Positions 1 through 7,122 are shown, counted from the stretch's first letter. The stretch is 11,528 nt of DNA from Planctomycetia bacterium (GCA_025356615.1 JANXSH010000713.1:1-11528); one strand, 5' to 3'. The notes: generated from the sequence alone by a model not told the origin. Numbers and translations are program-made.

Positions 1-177
1 GGGGGGGAGGGGTCGTGCGGCAAAGAGGGACTGCCAGACGGCGGAACGACGGTCCGCCGTGTCAGATGGGATGTCTTGGCGTTTTTTGGTCTAGACAACG
101 GGGTCCACTATAGAGTGGTGAATGTGGTAAAATGAAAATGGGACAGGAAGCCACTCGCAATCTAGCAGGTATCGCCT
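1..177. other. Left-edge region, no confident gene
   Basis: Plus frame 1 is open from the window edge to a TGA at 133-135 (44 codons, reading ...VRWDVLAFFGLDNGVHYRVVNVVK) and could be the 3' end of an upstream gene, but I recognise no family. An ATG at 132 overlaps that stop in ATGA fashion and opens a 34-codon frame ending at 236, which runs over the start of the next gene in a different frame. A small inverted repeat, CCACT-ATAG-AGTGG, sits at 105-118. I see no convincing promoter. Confidence 0.3.
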
Positions 178-654
178 GTGTACGATTTCTTGGCATCACG
201 AGACCCGGAGAATGGTCAGGTTCGCAATGTGCGTGAACGATTGCAAGCGATGCTTCCCCTGGGAACGCCTGTCGAAACTAATGTTTCGGTCGTCGATTCT
301 TCGACGGGTGGAAAGTTGACCGACTTCGATGTTTTGGTCAATTCGCGTGTGATCGTTTTGATGAAAAGAGGACGAAACTCCGGCCAAGGTCAACTTGCTC
401 AGGCCGAGACATTTCTGGCCTTCGATCGAAACGGCCATCCCAATCCATTGATACATGAGACGAACCCCAATGCCCTGCCAGTGGTCGTTTATGTCACCCA
501 CCTTGGCCCTCATGCTCGTCGGGGACTCGAGTCGGTTGGGATCCTCACTTTCGGAGGGGGTTCCTCTTCGACACTTCGACAAGCGGAGTTCCAACAGTTC
601 TTGCGTGTTATCGTCATTCTGGCCACTTCGCCTTCCAATCCTTCTTCCCCATGA
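178..654 (+). CDS. Hypothetical protein, possible degenerate REase-fold toxin domain
   Basis: 158 residues from a GTG start; an in-frame stop lies just upstream at 163-165. The only ribosome-site candidate is a weak AGG at 167-169. ATG at 250 (residue 25) is an alternative start. No signal peptide or membrane segment is visible. Residues 32-80 read like the core of a PD-(D/E)xK nuclease: a strand with Asp49/Asp51 (LTDFDVLV), then a hydrophobic strand ending in Lys63 (VIVLMKRG), then a Gln-rich helix (Gln70, Gln72, Gln75). The usual acidic residue two before the Lys is Leu61, so the site looks incomplete. Small size, lack of an N-terminal delivery region, low GC and a tightly overlapping small gene behind it fit a detached polymorphic-toxin tip. 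That role is inference. Seen: the ORF and motif pattern. It could equally be an unrelated hypothetical protein. Confidence 0.6.
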   Translation: MYDFLASRDPENGQVRNVRERLQAMLPLGTPVETNVSVVDSSTGGKLTDFDVLVNSRVIVLMKRGRNSGQGQLAQAETFLAFDRNGHPNPLIHETNPNALPVVVYVTHLGPHARRGLESVGILTFGGGSSSTLRQAEFQQFLRVIVILATSPSNPSSP

Positions 655-662
655 GGTGTATG

Positions 663-1079
663 ATGGAGTCCTTGTTTTATTGCACGCCGAGACGAGTCCA
701 TCTCTCTACTCTCGTCGAACGCCTCATGGCCCTCGATCTAATCGATTCGATCAACCGCATCGGCCCCATGAAAGCGACCGTGTACCGAGCCGAGACTTGG
801 TTCACCCTTTCCGAAACGCCGCGAGCGCAGTGTGATTTCTTCGAGGCTCCCCAACTTCTCGTCTTACGGGAGTGCGATATCCAATCCGTCTTCCAGTTCG
901 ATTGCCGGGCCTCAGTGATCGACGCGATCCGCCCTCACCTGTGCGCGATGATCCGTTCGTTCGACGGTTGGATCGGCCTGGATGATGGGGCGTTCTCGAC
1001 TCGGCTGACTCTTGCAGAACTCGGCGACTCGAGCGAGTCACTTCGATCCGCGATCGCGATGATGAGCGAAGATGTGTGA
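663..1079 (+). CDS. Hypothetical protein, candidate immunity partner
   Basis: 138 residues from ATG 663. I prefer this start because GAGG at 653-656 lies 6 bases upstream. The same frame also opens at ATG 651, which overlaps the previous stop (ATGA at 651-654), and at ATG 660; starting at 651 would add four residues. The near-overlap suggests translational coupling with the preceding gene. I do not recognise the family. The protein is soluble-looking, with no signal peptide or membrane helix, and is acidic toward its C-terminus. A central stretch rich in aromatic and acidic residues (MIRSFDGWIGLDDGAFS) is followed by a predicted helix. Small acidic proteins directly behind toxin-like genes are commonly immunity proteins, but here that is a positional guess only. 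GC is lower than in the genes to the right. It converges on the regulator gene, whose stop is 14 bases away. Confidence 0.6.
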   Translation: MESLFYCTPRRVHLSTLVERLMALDLIDSINRIGPMKATVYRAETWFTLSETPRAQCDFFEAPQLLVLRECDIQSVFQFDCRASVIDAIRPHLCAMIRSFDGWIGLDDGAFSTRLTLAELGDSSESLRSAIAMMSEDV

Positions 1080-1093
1080 ACAGCGTCGAACAT

Positions 1094-2611
1094 TCACTCC
1101 GCCATCCCCGCCTTCTTCAACTCCTTCGCCAACTCCATCTCGTCCATCTCCAGCGAGGCCGCCGCCGCTCGCATGTCGCCGCCGTAGTCGCTCAGCGCGG
1201 TCCGCAATCGGTCCTGCTGCTTCCAGTCTTGGATCTTGCGGTACAGCGTCCGCTCGCCGATGCCGAGCATCTTCGACGCCTCCTCGCGGTTGTTCTTCGT
1301 GAGCTTCAGCGCCTCCTCGATGTAGTACCGCTCGACCTCGGCGAGGGACCGCCCCACCAAGTTCGTACCGGCGATGGCGGTCGGGGAGTGTATCCCGATG
1401 CCGCCGCCGAGGACTGGGCTGTCCTGGGCGTCGTCCGCGCCGAGGACGCCGTCGTAGTCCAGTACGACGAGGCTCTCGATGAAGTTCCGCAGCTCGCGCA
1501 CGTTGCCGGGCCAGTCGTAGGTCATCATCGCGCGCCGCACGGACTCAGCGATGGTGTGCGCGTGCTTGCCGTGAATGCCGTTGAACTCCTTCATGAAGTG
1601 GGCCGCGAGGAGGAGGATGTCTTCGCGCCGCTCTCGCAGCGACGGCAGGCGGAGCGTCACGACCTTGAGCCGCTGGTACAGGTCCATGCGGAACTCTTTG
1701 GTCGCGATGGCCGAGTCGAGGTCGCGGTGGGTCGCCGAGATGATGCGAATGTTGATCTTGATCGGCTCGTTGCTGCCGATCCGCGTGACCTCGCGATTCT
1801 CGAGGACGCGGAGCAACTTCGCCTGGAGTTTGAACGGCATGTCGCCGATCTCGTCGAGGAAGATCGTCCCGCCGTTGGCGTACTCGAAGATGCCCTTGCG
1901 CGTCTTCTCGCCCCCCGTGTAGGCTCCGGGGTCGTGGCCGAACAACTCGTCTTCGATGAGGTTCTCGTTCGGGGCGGCGCAGTTGAGCGTGGCGAAATGT
2001 TTGTTCTTGCGACGGCTGTTGTTGTGGATCGCCTTGGCGACGAGATCCTTCCCCGTGCCCGTCTCGCCGAGGATCAAGACGCCGGCGTCGGAGTGCGCGA
2101 TCGAGGCGGCACGCTTGATGACATCCTGCATCAACTGGCTGTTGCCGACCACGCCCTCGAAGCCGAACCGCTCGTCGAGCTGGCGCTGCAACTCGCGGTT
2201 GGTGCGGGCGAGTCGGCGGCGCTCCGACGCCTTGTGGACGACCGCGCGTAGCTCGTCCCGATCGACGGGCTTGGTGAGGTAGTTCGCCGCCCCGAGCTTG
2301 ATCGCCTCGACGGCGGTCTTCACGTCGCCGAACCCGGTAATCATGACGACCTCGACGTCGGGCAACTGCTCGCGCGCCTTGCGCAGGATCGAAAGCCCGT
2401 CGAGGTCGTTCATCTTCAGGTCGGTCAGGATGACATCCCAGTCGTCCGAGTCGATCCGCCGCGACCCCTCGAGGCCGCTCGTCGCGATCGTGCAGTCGTA
2501 CCCGACGCGCTCGAGCGTCTCGCCCAGGGTGTCGGCGAGCATGCGGTCGTCATCGACGATCAGGACGCGAATGGCCTCACCGCTGAGTTGCCGTGCCGAT
2601 GCCGTGACCAC
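1094..2611 (-). CDS. Sigma-54-dependent response regulator (NtrC family)
   Basis: 505 residues. An N-terminal receiver domain (about 14-125) has the acidic pocket Asp20-22, phospho-acceptor Asp64, Thr92 and Lys114, so it should be phosphorylated by a histidine kinase, none of which is in the window. The central AAA+ domain (about 152-385) has Walker A GETGTGKD 182-189, Walker B with Asp253/Glu254 and arginine-finger candidates Arg308 and Arg314. The sigma-54 contact loop reads GAYTGG (229-234) instead of GAFTGA. A Fis-type helix-turn-helix occupies about 431-465, followed by a second similar repeat at 469-503. Known family role: ATP-driven opening of RNA polymerase-sigma-54 promoters from distant enhancer sites. 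The GTG start is supported by AGGAG 8 bases upstream. Target genes cannot be told from this window; I see no clear -24/-12 promoter nearby. Confidence 0.93.
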   Translation of the reverse strand: MVTASARQLSGEAIRVLIVDDDRMLADTLGETLERVGYDCTIATSGLEGSRRIDSDDWDVILTDLKMNDLDGLSILRKAREQLPDVEVVMITGFGDVKTAVEAIKLGAANYLTKPVDRDELRAVVHKASERRRLARTNRELQRQLDERFGFEGVVGNSQLMQDVIKRAASIAHSDAGVLILGETGTGKDLVAKAIHNNSRRKNKHFATLNCAAPNENLIEDELFGHDPGAYTGGEKTRKGIFEYANGGTIFLDEIGDMPFKLQAKLLRVLENREVTRIGSNEPIKINIRIISATHRDLDSAIATKEFRMDLYQRLKVVTLRLPSLRERREDILLLAAHFMKEFNGIHGKHAHTIAESVRRAMMTYDWPGNVRELRNFIESLVVLDYDGVLGADDAQDSPVLGGGIGIHSPTAIAGTNLVGRSLAEVERYYIEEALKLTKNNREEASKMLGIGERTLYRKIQDWKQQDRLRTALSDYGGDMRAAAASLEMDEMELAKELKKAGMAE

Positions 2612-2668
2612 GATGAGGACTCCTGCTCGGACCGAGGGATGCCGTTGGCTTCATTCTACAGCGGAGCA

Positions 2669-2811
2669 AAGAAGAAGCTAATCACAGAGGCCCAGAGGGC
2701 ACAGAGAAATGCACAGAAACGAGAGTGAGTTAGTCATTCTTCTGCCTTTACTCGGTCTTCCTTCTGTGTATTTCTCTGTGCCTTCTGTGCCTCTGTGGTT
2801 AGCTTCTTCTT
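2669..2811. repeat. Long interrupted palindrome, CACAGAG type
   Basis: Two 50-base arms, 2669-2718 and 2762-2811, are reverse complements at 46 of 50 positions with no gaps, separated by a 43-base centre. Each arm starts AAGAAGAAGCTAA and then carries tandem-like units related to CACAGAG (2683, 2691, 2700, 2712), spaced 8, 9 and 12 bases apart. It fills most of the gap between the dehydrogenase stop and the regulator start. Transcribed from either strand it would form a very long hairpin and could act as a terminator or transcript-stabilising structure, though no T-run follows it. Similar low-complexity CACAGAG palindromes are, as I recall, scattered through many bacterial genomes; copy number here is unknown. 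Confidence 0.9.
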
Positions 2812-2833
2812 GGAGACTATTGGTATGCCCCCT

Positions 2834-5800
2834 TCACGGCTTCGTCTTACTCATCAGGTAGGCGAACAGGTCGCGTATTTCCTGGTCCTTCAGTGCCTTC
2901 AGCTGTCCCTCCGGCATGATCGACACCGGCGAGGCGTGCATCTCCTCGATGCGTTTGCGGTCGATCTTCGTGTTGCGCCCCTCCGAGTCGCGGATCGTGA
3001 CGGTCGTCTTGTCCTGCCCCGCGACGAGGCCCGAGAGGGTCCGCCCGTCGGTCGTCTGCACGACGAACATCATGTACTCCTCGCGGATGACCGCGCTGGG
3101 GTCGATGATGTTCTCCATCCAGTATAGCGCGTTCGTTCGCTCGTAGCCGGTCAGGTCCGGCCCCACTTCGCCGCCGGTGCCGAACAGCTTGTGGCACTTG
3201 CCGCAATTCGTCTCGTAGACCTTGCTCCCGGAGATGGCATCGCTCTTGCCGGCCTTCAGCAGTTTGCCGACGCGGAGCATCTCGCGGGCCTTGTCCGCCG
3301 GGGTCGTGCCGCGCACCTTGCCGAAGTGCTTCGTCACCAACGCGGCGATGGCCTTGTCGGGGATCAAAGCTAATTTTTGGACGATGTCCGTCGGAATCGC
3401 CTGCGGCGTGATCTTCTTCTCGGCGATGTCCTTCAGAAGCAACGCCGCCCACGCCGGGCGGCTCGTCAGCAGGGACAGAGCGGCGGTTCGCACGCCGTCA
3501 ACCTCCGGTAGGCCGGCGCGGAACATCTCCAGCACGGCGACGCCGACGCGCCCCTCGTTGTAGCGATTCAAGGACGCGATCGCCTCGGCACGCACTGCGC
3601 CGAGCTTGGAGGTACGAGCCGTTCGCAAGAGGGCATCCGCCGCGCCGGGCTGCATGATCTCGCCGAGGATGCGGATGCAGTCGAGGCGCGTTTTGCGATC
3701 CGCCTTGTCATCGACGATGAGCGACAGAGCGTTCTTAATGGCCGGTTCGTGCCCCAGACGCAGACCGAGTGAGAGCTTCGCCTCGGTGTTGCCGCGCTTC
3801 CACGCTGCGAAGACCGCCTTGCGGAGTTCCGGCGGGATTTCGCCGACGGATCGACCGGCGAAGCCCTTCTCGAGGCCGGTCAGGAGATTGCCCGCGTCCT
3901 TGTCGGTGGCGTCGAGGAGCTTGGCGCAAGCGAGGAGGTTCTCCTTGCCCCCGGCCATCGCCCAGCGCTGCATGATCCGCTCGATGACGAAGCGGTCGAT
4001 GATCGGATGAGTCCGTACTCCGCGAGAGGTCAATAGCTCGACGATCGTTTTTCGCTCGGTCTCCGCTTTGCTTTCGATTGCCCACCAGATGAGAAGTGGA
4101 ATATGCGGATCACCGACATCATTCTTGTTGTTGTCTACAAGGGAAAACGCTAGGAGTACACCCCCATCCCCTTGGATCCGCTTTGCCGTGCTAGCGAGTT
4201 GGCTCCTTACTTCCGGTTCTTCATCTTCGACGTAATGGTCTAATATATAATCGAACTCTCCCAGAGCTTTACCATCACCGATGAGGCGAATCGTCCATCG
4301 ACGCACATGGGCGTCGCTATGCTCGAGGGCGACATGAACCTGATCGCCGTCCAACTCGTCGCACAGATTCAGTGCCCACAGTGCCCCGAGCGCGAAGTGC
4401 CCCTTGCCGTCCTTCAGGTTTTTCTTGAGTTGAGGCACGACCGCCTTATCCTTCCGCTCTCCCAGCAGCCGTAGCGCCATGTCGCGATCCCAGCGCCGCT
4501 CGCTTCCCAGCAGCGCCACCAACTCCTTGCTCGTCGCCTTCGCCAGGTCGCGCCGAGGCGCGGCTTTATATTCACTTGGGCGCACCCTCCAAATCCTTCC
4601 CGTCGCCTTGTCCCAGTTGTCGCGCGGATCGACGTGGTTGATGCGCGGCTCGTAGAGGTCGGCGATGTAGAGCGCTCCGTCCGGCCCGGCCTTCACGTCC
4701 ACGGGGCGGAATCGCTTGTCCTCGGTGGTCAGCAGGTACGGCTCTTCCTTGGTGCGGAACGTGCTCTTGTCCGGGATCAGGCTCGTGACCGTAAGCCGAT
4801 TCTGGAGCGAATTGACGCCGACGATCTTGCCGCGCAGGCTCGGGATCGCCGACTCGCCGTACACGATGAACGTGTGCGTGAGGCGGTCGGCGTTGCCCTC
4901 GTGCGGCATGTGGTCGAAGTAACCCAGGGCGTAAGGATTCGTCAGCGGGCCGTGTTTGCCCCAACCTTTGATGTAGTAGCCGCCCTGGACGTAGTGCAGG
5001 CCGCGATACTTGCCCCAGTTGGTGCCGGAGTAGACCCGGCCCACGTCGTCGAAGGCCACGCCGAAGGTGTTGCCGCCTCCCTCGGCGAAGATCTCGAAAC
5101 GGTGGTCCGTCGGGTGGTAGCGCCAGATCGCCTGGCCGAGGAAATCGGTGGTCTTCTTGTCCTTGCTCACCTCGACGCGCACCTTGGCCGTGCAGGTGCT
5201 GCCCTGCGCGCCGTAGAGCCAGCCGTCCGGCCCCCAGCACAGGCTCGAGGCGACGGCGTGCGTGTCCTCCAGGCCGAAGCCCGAGAGGTGGACGACCGGC
5301 GTCCCCGCGCTGCCGTCCTTGTTCATCGGGTAGTAGAGCAGGTACGGCGGGTTCATCACCCAAACACCCCCGCGCCCCGGCAGGGCGGCCGTCGCGATGT
5401 TCAGGCCGTCGAGGAACGTCGTGACCTTGTCGAACGTGCCGTTCCCCTTGGTGTCTTCGTGAATCGTGATGCGGTCTTCGCCCTTGAAGTGGTTCGGCGG
5501 GGGAGGTGGCACCTTGTCGAACTGCGCCCGGATGTAGCGATCGTACTTCACCACCTTCAGCCCGGCGGGGAACGGGTATTGGCGGTACTGTGTCACCCAC
5601 ATCCGACCGCGCTCGTCGAAGGCGATATAGAGCGGCTGCTTCACCGCCGGCTCGGCCCCGATCAGATCGATGGCCATCCCCGGCAAAGCATGGAACTGCT
5701 CGCGCGCCTTCGCGGGAGACAAGGACGGCGTCGTCACCATCGACGCCTTGAGGTTGCGCAGAGCGTCCTCGAGACCCTCGGCCCCTTCGATGAAGTCGGG

Positions 5801-5890
5801 GATGTCGCCGCGCTTGACCGGCGGGGCCGCCGCGTGGGTCAGGAGGCCGAGCGCCAGAGCGACAAGGGCGATCGCCGAAATCCGCTTCAT
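2834..5890 (-). CDS. PVC-type putative membrane-bound dehydrogenase with HEAT repeats and cytochrome c domain
   Basis: 1018 residues, exported: a signal peptide covers about residues 1-21 (MKRISAIALVALALGLLTHA). Residues about 45-430 form a glucose/sorbosone dehydrogenase- or NHL-like beta-propeller, with blade motifs such as WGPDGWLYGAQGS and AGPDGALYIADLYEPR. Residues about 450-880 are alpha-helical HEAT-like repeats. The C-terminal 120 or so residues are a haem c domain with CGKCH (Cys896, Cys899, His900) and probable axial Met992 in the SIMPEG motif. This order matches the large periplasmic proteins of Planctomycetes and Verrucomicrobia called putative membrane-bound dehydrogenase with haem-binding domain. 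Substrate is unknown; oxidation of a sugar or alcohol with electron transfer to the haem is the usual guess. The ATG start has GGAGG 7 bases upstream. The part encoded at about 4083-4290 has unusual codon use. Confidence 0.9.
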   Translation of the reverse strand: MKRISAIALVALALGLLTHAAAPPVKRGDIPDFIEGAEGLEDALRNLKASMVTTPSLSPAKAREQFHALPGMAIDLIGAEPAVKQPLYIAFDERGRMWVTQYRQYPFPAGLKVVKYDRYIRAQFDKVPPPPPNHFKGEDRITIHEDTKGNGTFDKVTTFLDGLNIATAALPGRGGVWVMNPPYLLYYPMNKDGSAGTPVVHLSGFGLEDTHAVASSLCWGPDGWLYGAQGSTCTAKVRVEVSKDKKTTDFLGQAIWRYHPTDHRFEIFAEGGGNTFGVAFDDVGRVYSGTNWGKYRGLHYVQGGYYIKGWGKHGPLTNPYALGYFDHMPHEGNADRLTHTFIVYGESAIPSLRGKIVGVNSLQNRLTVTSLIPDKSTFRTKEEPYLLTTEDKRFRPVDVKAGPDGALYIADLYEPRINHVDPRDNWDKATGRIWRVRPSEYKAAPRRDLAKATSKELVALLGSERRWDRDMALRLLGERKDKAVVPQLKKNLKDGKGHFALGALWALNLCDELDGDQVHVALEHSDAHVRRWTIRLIGDGKALGEFDYILDHYVEDEEPEVRSQLASTAKRIQGDGGVLLAFSLVDNNKNDVGDPHIPLLIWWAIESKAETERKTIVELLTSRGVRTHPIIDRFVIERIMQRWAMAGGKENLLACAKLLDATDKDAGNLLTGLEKGFAGRSVGEIPPELRKAVFAAWKRGNTEAKLSLGLRLGHEPAIKNALSLIVDDKADRKTRLDCIRILGEIMQPGAADALLRTARTSKLGAVRAEAIASLNRYNEGRVGVAVLEMFRAGLPEVDGVRTAALSLLTSRPAWAALLLKDIAEKKITPQAIPTDIVQKLALIPDKAIAALVTKHFGKVRGTTPADKAREMLRVGKLLKAGKSDAISGSKVYETNCGKCHKLFGTGGEVGPDLTGYERTNALYWMENIIDPSAVIREEYMMFVVQTTDGRTLSGLVAGQDKTTVTIRDSEGRNTKIDRKRIEEMHASPVSIMPEGQLKALKDQEIRDLFAYLMSKTKP

Positions 5891-5897
5891 CGCGTCC

Positions 5898-5935
5898 CCT
5901 CCGAGGCCGAGTCGTGTGGTGTTCCATCTATTGTA
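5898..5935 (-). promoter_or_regulatory. Possible -10 box and ribosome site of the dehydrogenase gene
   Basis: On the minus strand a TACAAT hexamer (plus coordinates 5930-5935) is a 5/6 match to a sigma-70 -10 box, about 40 bases before the start codon. No good -35 box is visible at the usual distance. GGAGG (5898-5902) is the ribosome-binding site. Confidence 0.35.
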
Positions 5936-5983
5936 TTGACCGGCGAATGCGATAAACAGACTCGCTGAGACCGTTTTAGCCGT

Positions 5984-6019
5984 GACGCGAAGCGGAGCGC
6001 GTTGGGTTCGCTTCGCGTC
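5984..6019. repeat. Perfect 11-bp inverted repeat in the divergent intergenic region
   Basis: GACGCGAAGCG (5984-5994) and CGCTTCGCGTC (6009-6019) are exact reverse complements around a 14-base loop. The element lies between two divergently transcribed genes, upstream of both promoter candidates, so it is more likely a dispersed repeat or a protein-binding site than a terminator. No T-run follows it directly. Confidence 0.75.
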
Positions 6020-6067
6020 TCAGCCTTCGGATGTCCGACTCGAGGAGACATTTTTTCCCTCTGCGTC

Positions 6068-6095
6068 TTGACACGAAGAAGAACGGCTCTAAGAT
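6068..6095 (+). promoter_or_regulatory. Sigma-70-like promoter of the DUF1559 gene
   Basis: TTGACA (6068-6073) is a perfect -35 consensus, followed after 16 bases by TAAGAT (6090-6095), a 4/6 match to the -10 box. Transcription would begin near 6102, giving a leader of about 60 bases that contains the hairpin at 6105-6131. Confidence 0.55.
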
Positions 6096-6104
6096 AGGAT
6101 TAAC

Positions 6105-6131
6105 TGTTGAGACTGTGTCTCAGTATCAACA
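6105..6131 (+). promoter_or_regulatory. Hairpin or operator at the start of the DUF1559 leader
   Basis: TGAGAC (6108-6113) and GTCTCA (6117-6122) form a perfect 6-bp stem with a 3-base loop. An overlapping alternative pairing joins TGTTGA (6105-6110) with TCAACA (6126-6131). It begins a few bases downstream of the predicted transcription start, so it could be a repressor operator or a leader RNA structure. Both roles are inferred from position. Confidence 0.4.
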
Positions 6132-6162
6132 ATAATCCTTGACCCCCGTTCGGAGACGATTC

Positions 6163-7110
6163 ATGCACCCCACTCCCCTTCGTCGCGGGTTCACGCTGAT
6201 CGAGTTGCTCGTCGTCATCGCCATCATTGCCATCCTGCTCGGCCTGCTGTTGCCCGCCGTCCAGAAGGTTCGCGAAACGGCCTCGCGCATGAAGTGCAGC
6301 AACAATCTCAAGCAGATCGGTCTGGCGATGCACAACTATCACGACTCCAACAGCTCTTTCCCGCCGAGCTACCTGGCGTCGGGAGCGTACTCCGATGGTG
6401 CCACGGACACGGCACCCGGATGGGGCTGGGGTGCCTTCATCCTGCCTTACCTGGAGCAGGACAACCTCTTCCGCCAACTGAACCTCGCCCAGCCGGTCCA
6501 GAATTCGTCGGCCATCCAAACGTTCCTCAAGGCATACGCCTGTCCGTCCGACAGCCCCCCGCCTGCCGCCTTCGGCGTCCCCGACGCTTTCGGGAACACC
6601 GTCGCCCAGGCGGCCCCCTCGAGTTACGCCGCTTGCGTCGGCGGGGACGAGTCCGACACTACGGGGCCGACCGGCATGGGCGTCTTCTACCGCAACAGCC
6701 GAACGCGATTGACGGATATCGCGGACGGGACGAACAGCACCATCCTGGTCGGCGAACGTGCCTGGGTGAACGCGAACGGCATCTGGGCCGGGGCCATCCC
6801 CGGCGCGGTCATCAAGCGTGGCTTGCAAAACCCCTGTCCGGGAGGCGGGGCGGGATCGTACCCCGCTTCGGTCCTCGTCCAGGCACACAGTCACCTGAAC
6901 AACGCGACTTCGGACACCGACGGCGGGCTGGACGATTTTTCGAGCAGACACTTCGGCGGCTCACTCTTCGTCTTCGCCGACGGCCACGTCGCGATGGTGC
7001 GCAGCGTCCCCGCTGACAACGCAAACGGCACCTTCACGTCCGATGGCATCGCCCTCCAGGCGCTCGGGACGCGAGCCAACGGGGAAGTCATCCAGGGTTT
7101 GGACTACTAA
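6163..7110 (+). CDS. DUF1559 family protein with prepilin-type N-terminus
   Basis: 315 residues. The N-terminus is a classic type IV prepilin signal: short basic leader, cleavage expected between Gly9 and Phe10 (RRGFTLIELLVV), then one hydrophobic helix to about residue 30. The family hallmark follows (LPAVQKVRETASRMKC, NNLKQIGLAMHNYHD). Near the C-terminus His263 is followed by exactly nine residues and Asp-Gly at 273-274, the H-X9-DG motif. Planctomycetes encode many paralogs, thought to be pseudopilin-like surface or secretion proteins; the precise function is unknown. I chose ATG 6163 because GGAG (6152-6155) lies 7 bases upstream and because it gives a normal short leader; an upstream in-frame TTG at 6139 has no such support. 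The lipoprotein gene starts 12 bases after the stop, suggesting a shared transcript. Confidence 0.95.
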   Translation: MHPTPLRRGFTLIELLVVIAIIAILLGLLLPAVQKVRETASRMKCSNNLKQIGLAMHNYHDSNSSFPPSYLASGAYSDGATDTAPGWGWGAFILPYLEQDNLFRQLNLAQPVQNSSAIQTFLKAYACPSDSPPPAAFGVPDAFGNTVAQAAPSSYAACVGGDESDTTGPTGMGVFYRNSRTRLTDIADGTNSTILVGERAWVNANGIWAGAIPGAVIKRGLQNPCPGGGAGSYPASVLVQAHSHLNNATSDTDGGLDDFSSRHFGGSLFVFADGHVAMVRSVPADNANGTFTSDGIALQALGTRANGEVIQGLDY

Positions 7111-7122
7111 CGAGGATTGTGC

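Noticed and set aside
196..594. Minus-strand frame of 132 codons opposite the first small gene
   Set aside because: No ribosome site or recognisable domain; the plus-strand frame has the coupled neighbour and motif pattern.
1076..2251. Long plus-strand open frame of 391 codons
   Set aside because: Antisense to the sigma-54 regulator; its low-complexity Val/Leu/Arg/Asp-rich translation is typical of the opposite strand of a high-GC gene.
2683..2718. CACAGAG units as a possible CRISPR array
   Set aside because: Units are 7-8 bases with 8-12 base spacing and no spacers; the arms mirror each other, so it is a palindrome.
2669..2811. Insertion sequence
   Set aside because: No transposase frame between the arms (43-base centre) and no visible target-site duplication; at most a non-autonomous element.
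4572..5927. Minus-strand open frame of 451 codons
   Set aside because: Same strand but another frame of the dehydrogenase; Arg/Gly-rich, no domain, while the main frame has signal peptide, propeller and CxxCH.
4634..5968. Plus-strand open frame of 444 codons
   Set aside because: Antisense shadow of the dehydrogenase gene; no recognisable domain.
6139..6162. Upstream TTG start for the DUF1559 gene
   Set aside because: No suitable ribosome site; ATG 6163 has GGAG at correct spacing and gives a normal prepilin leader.
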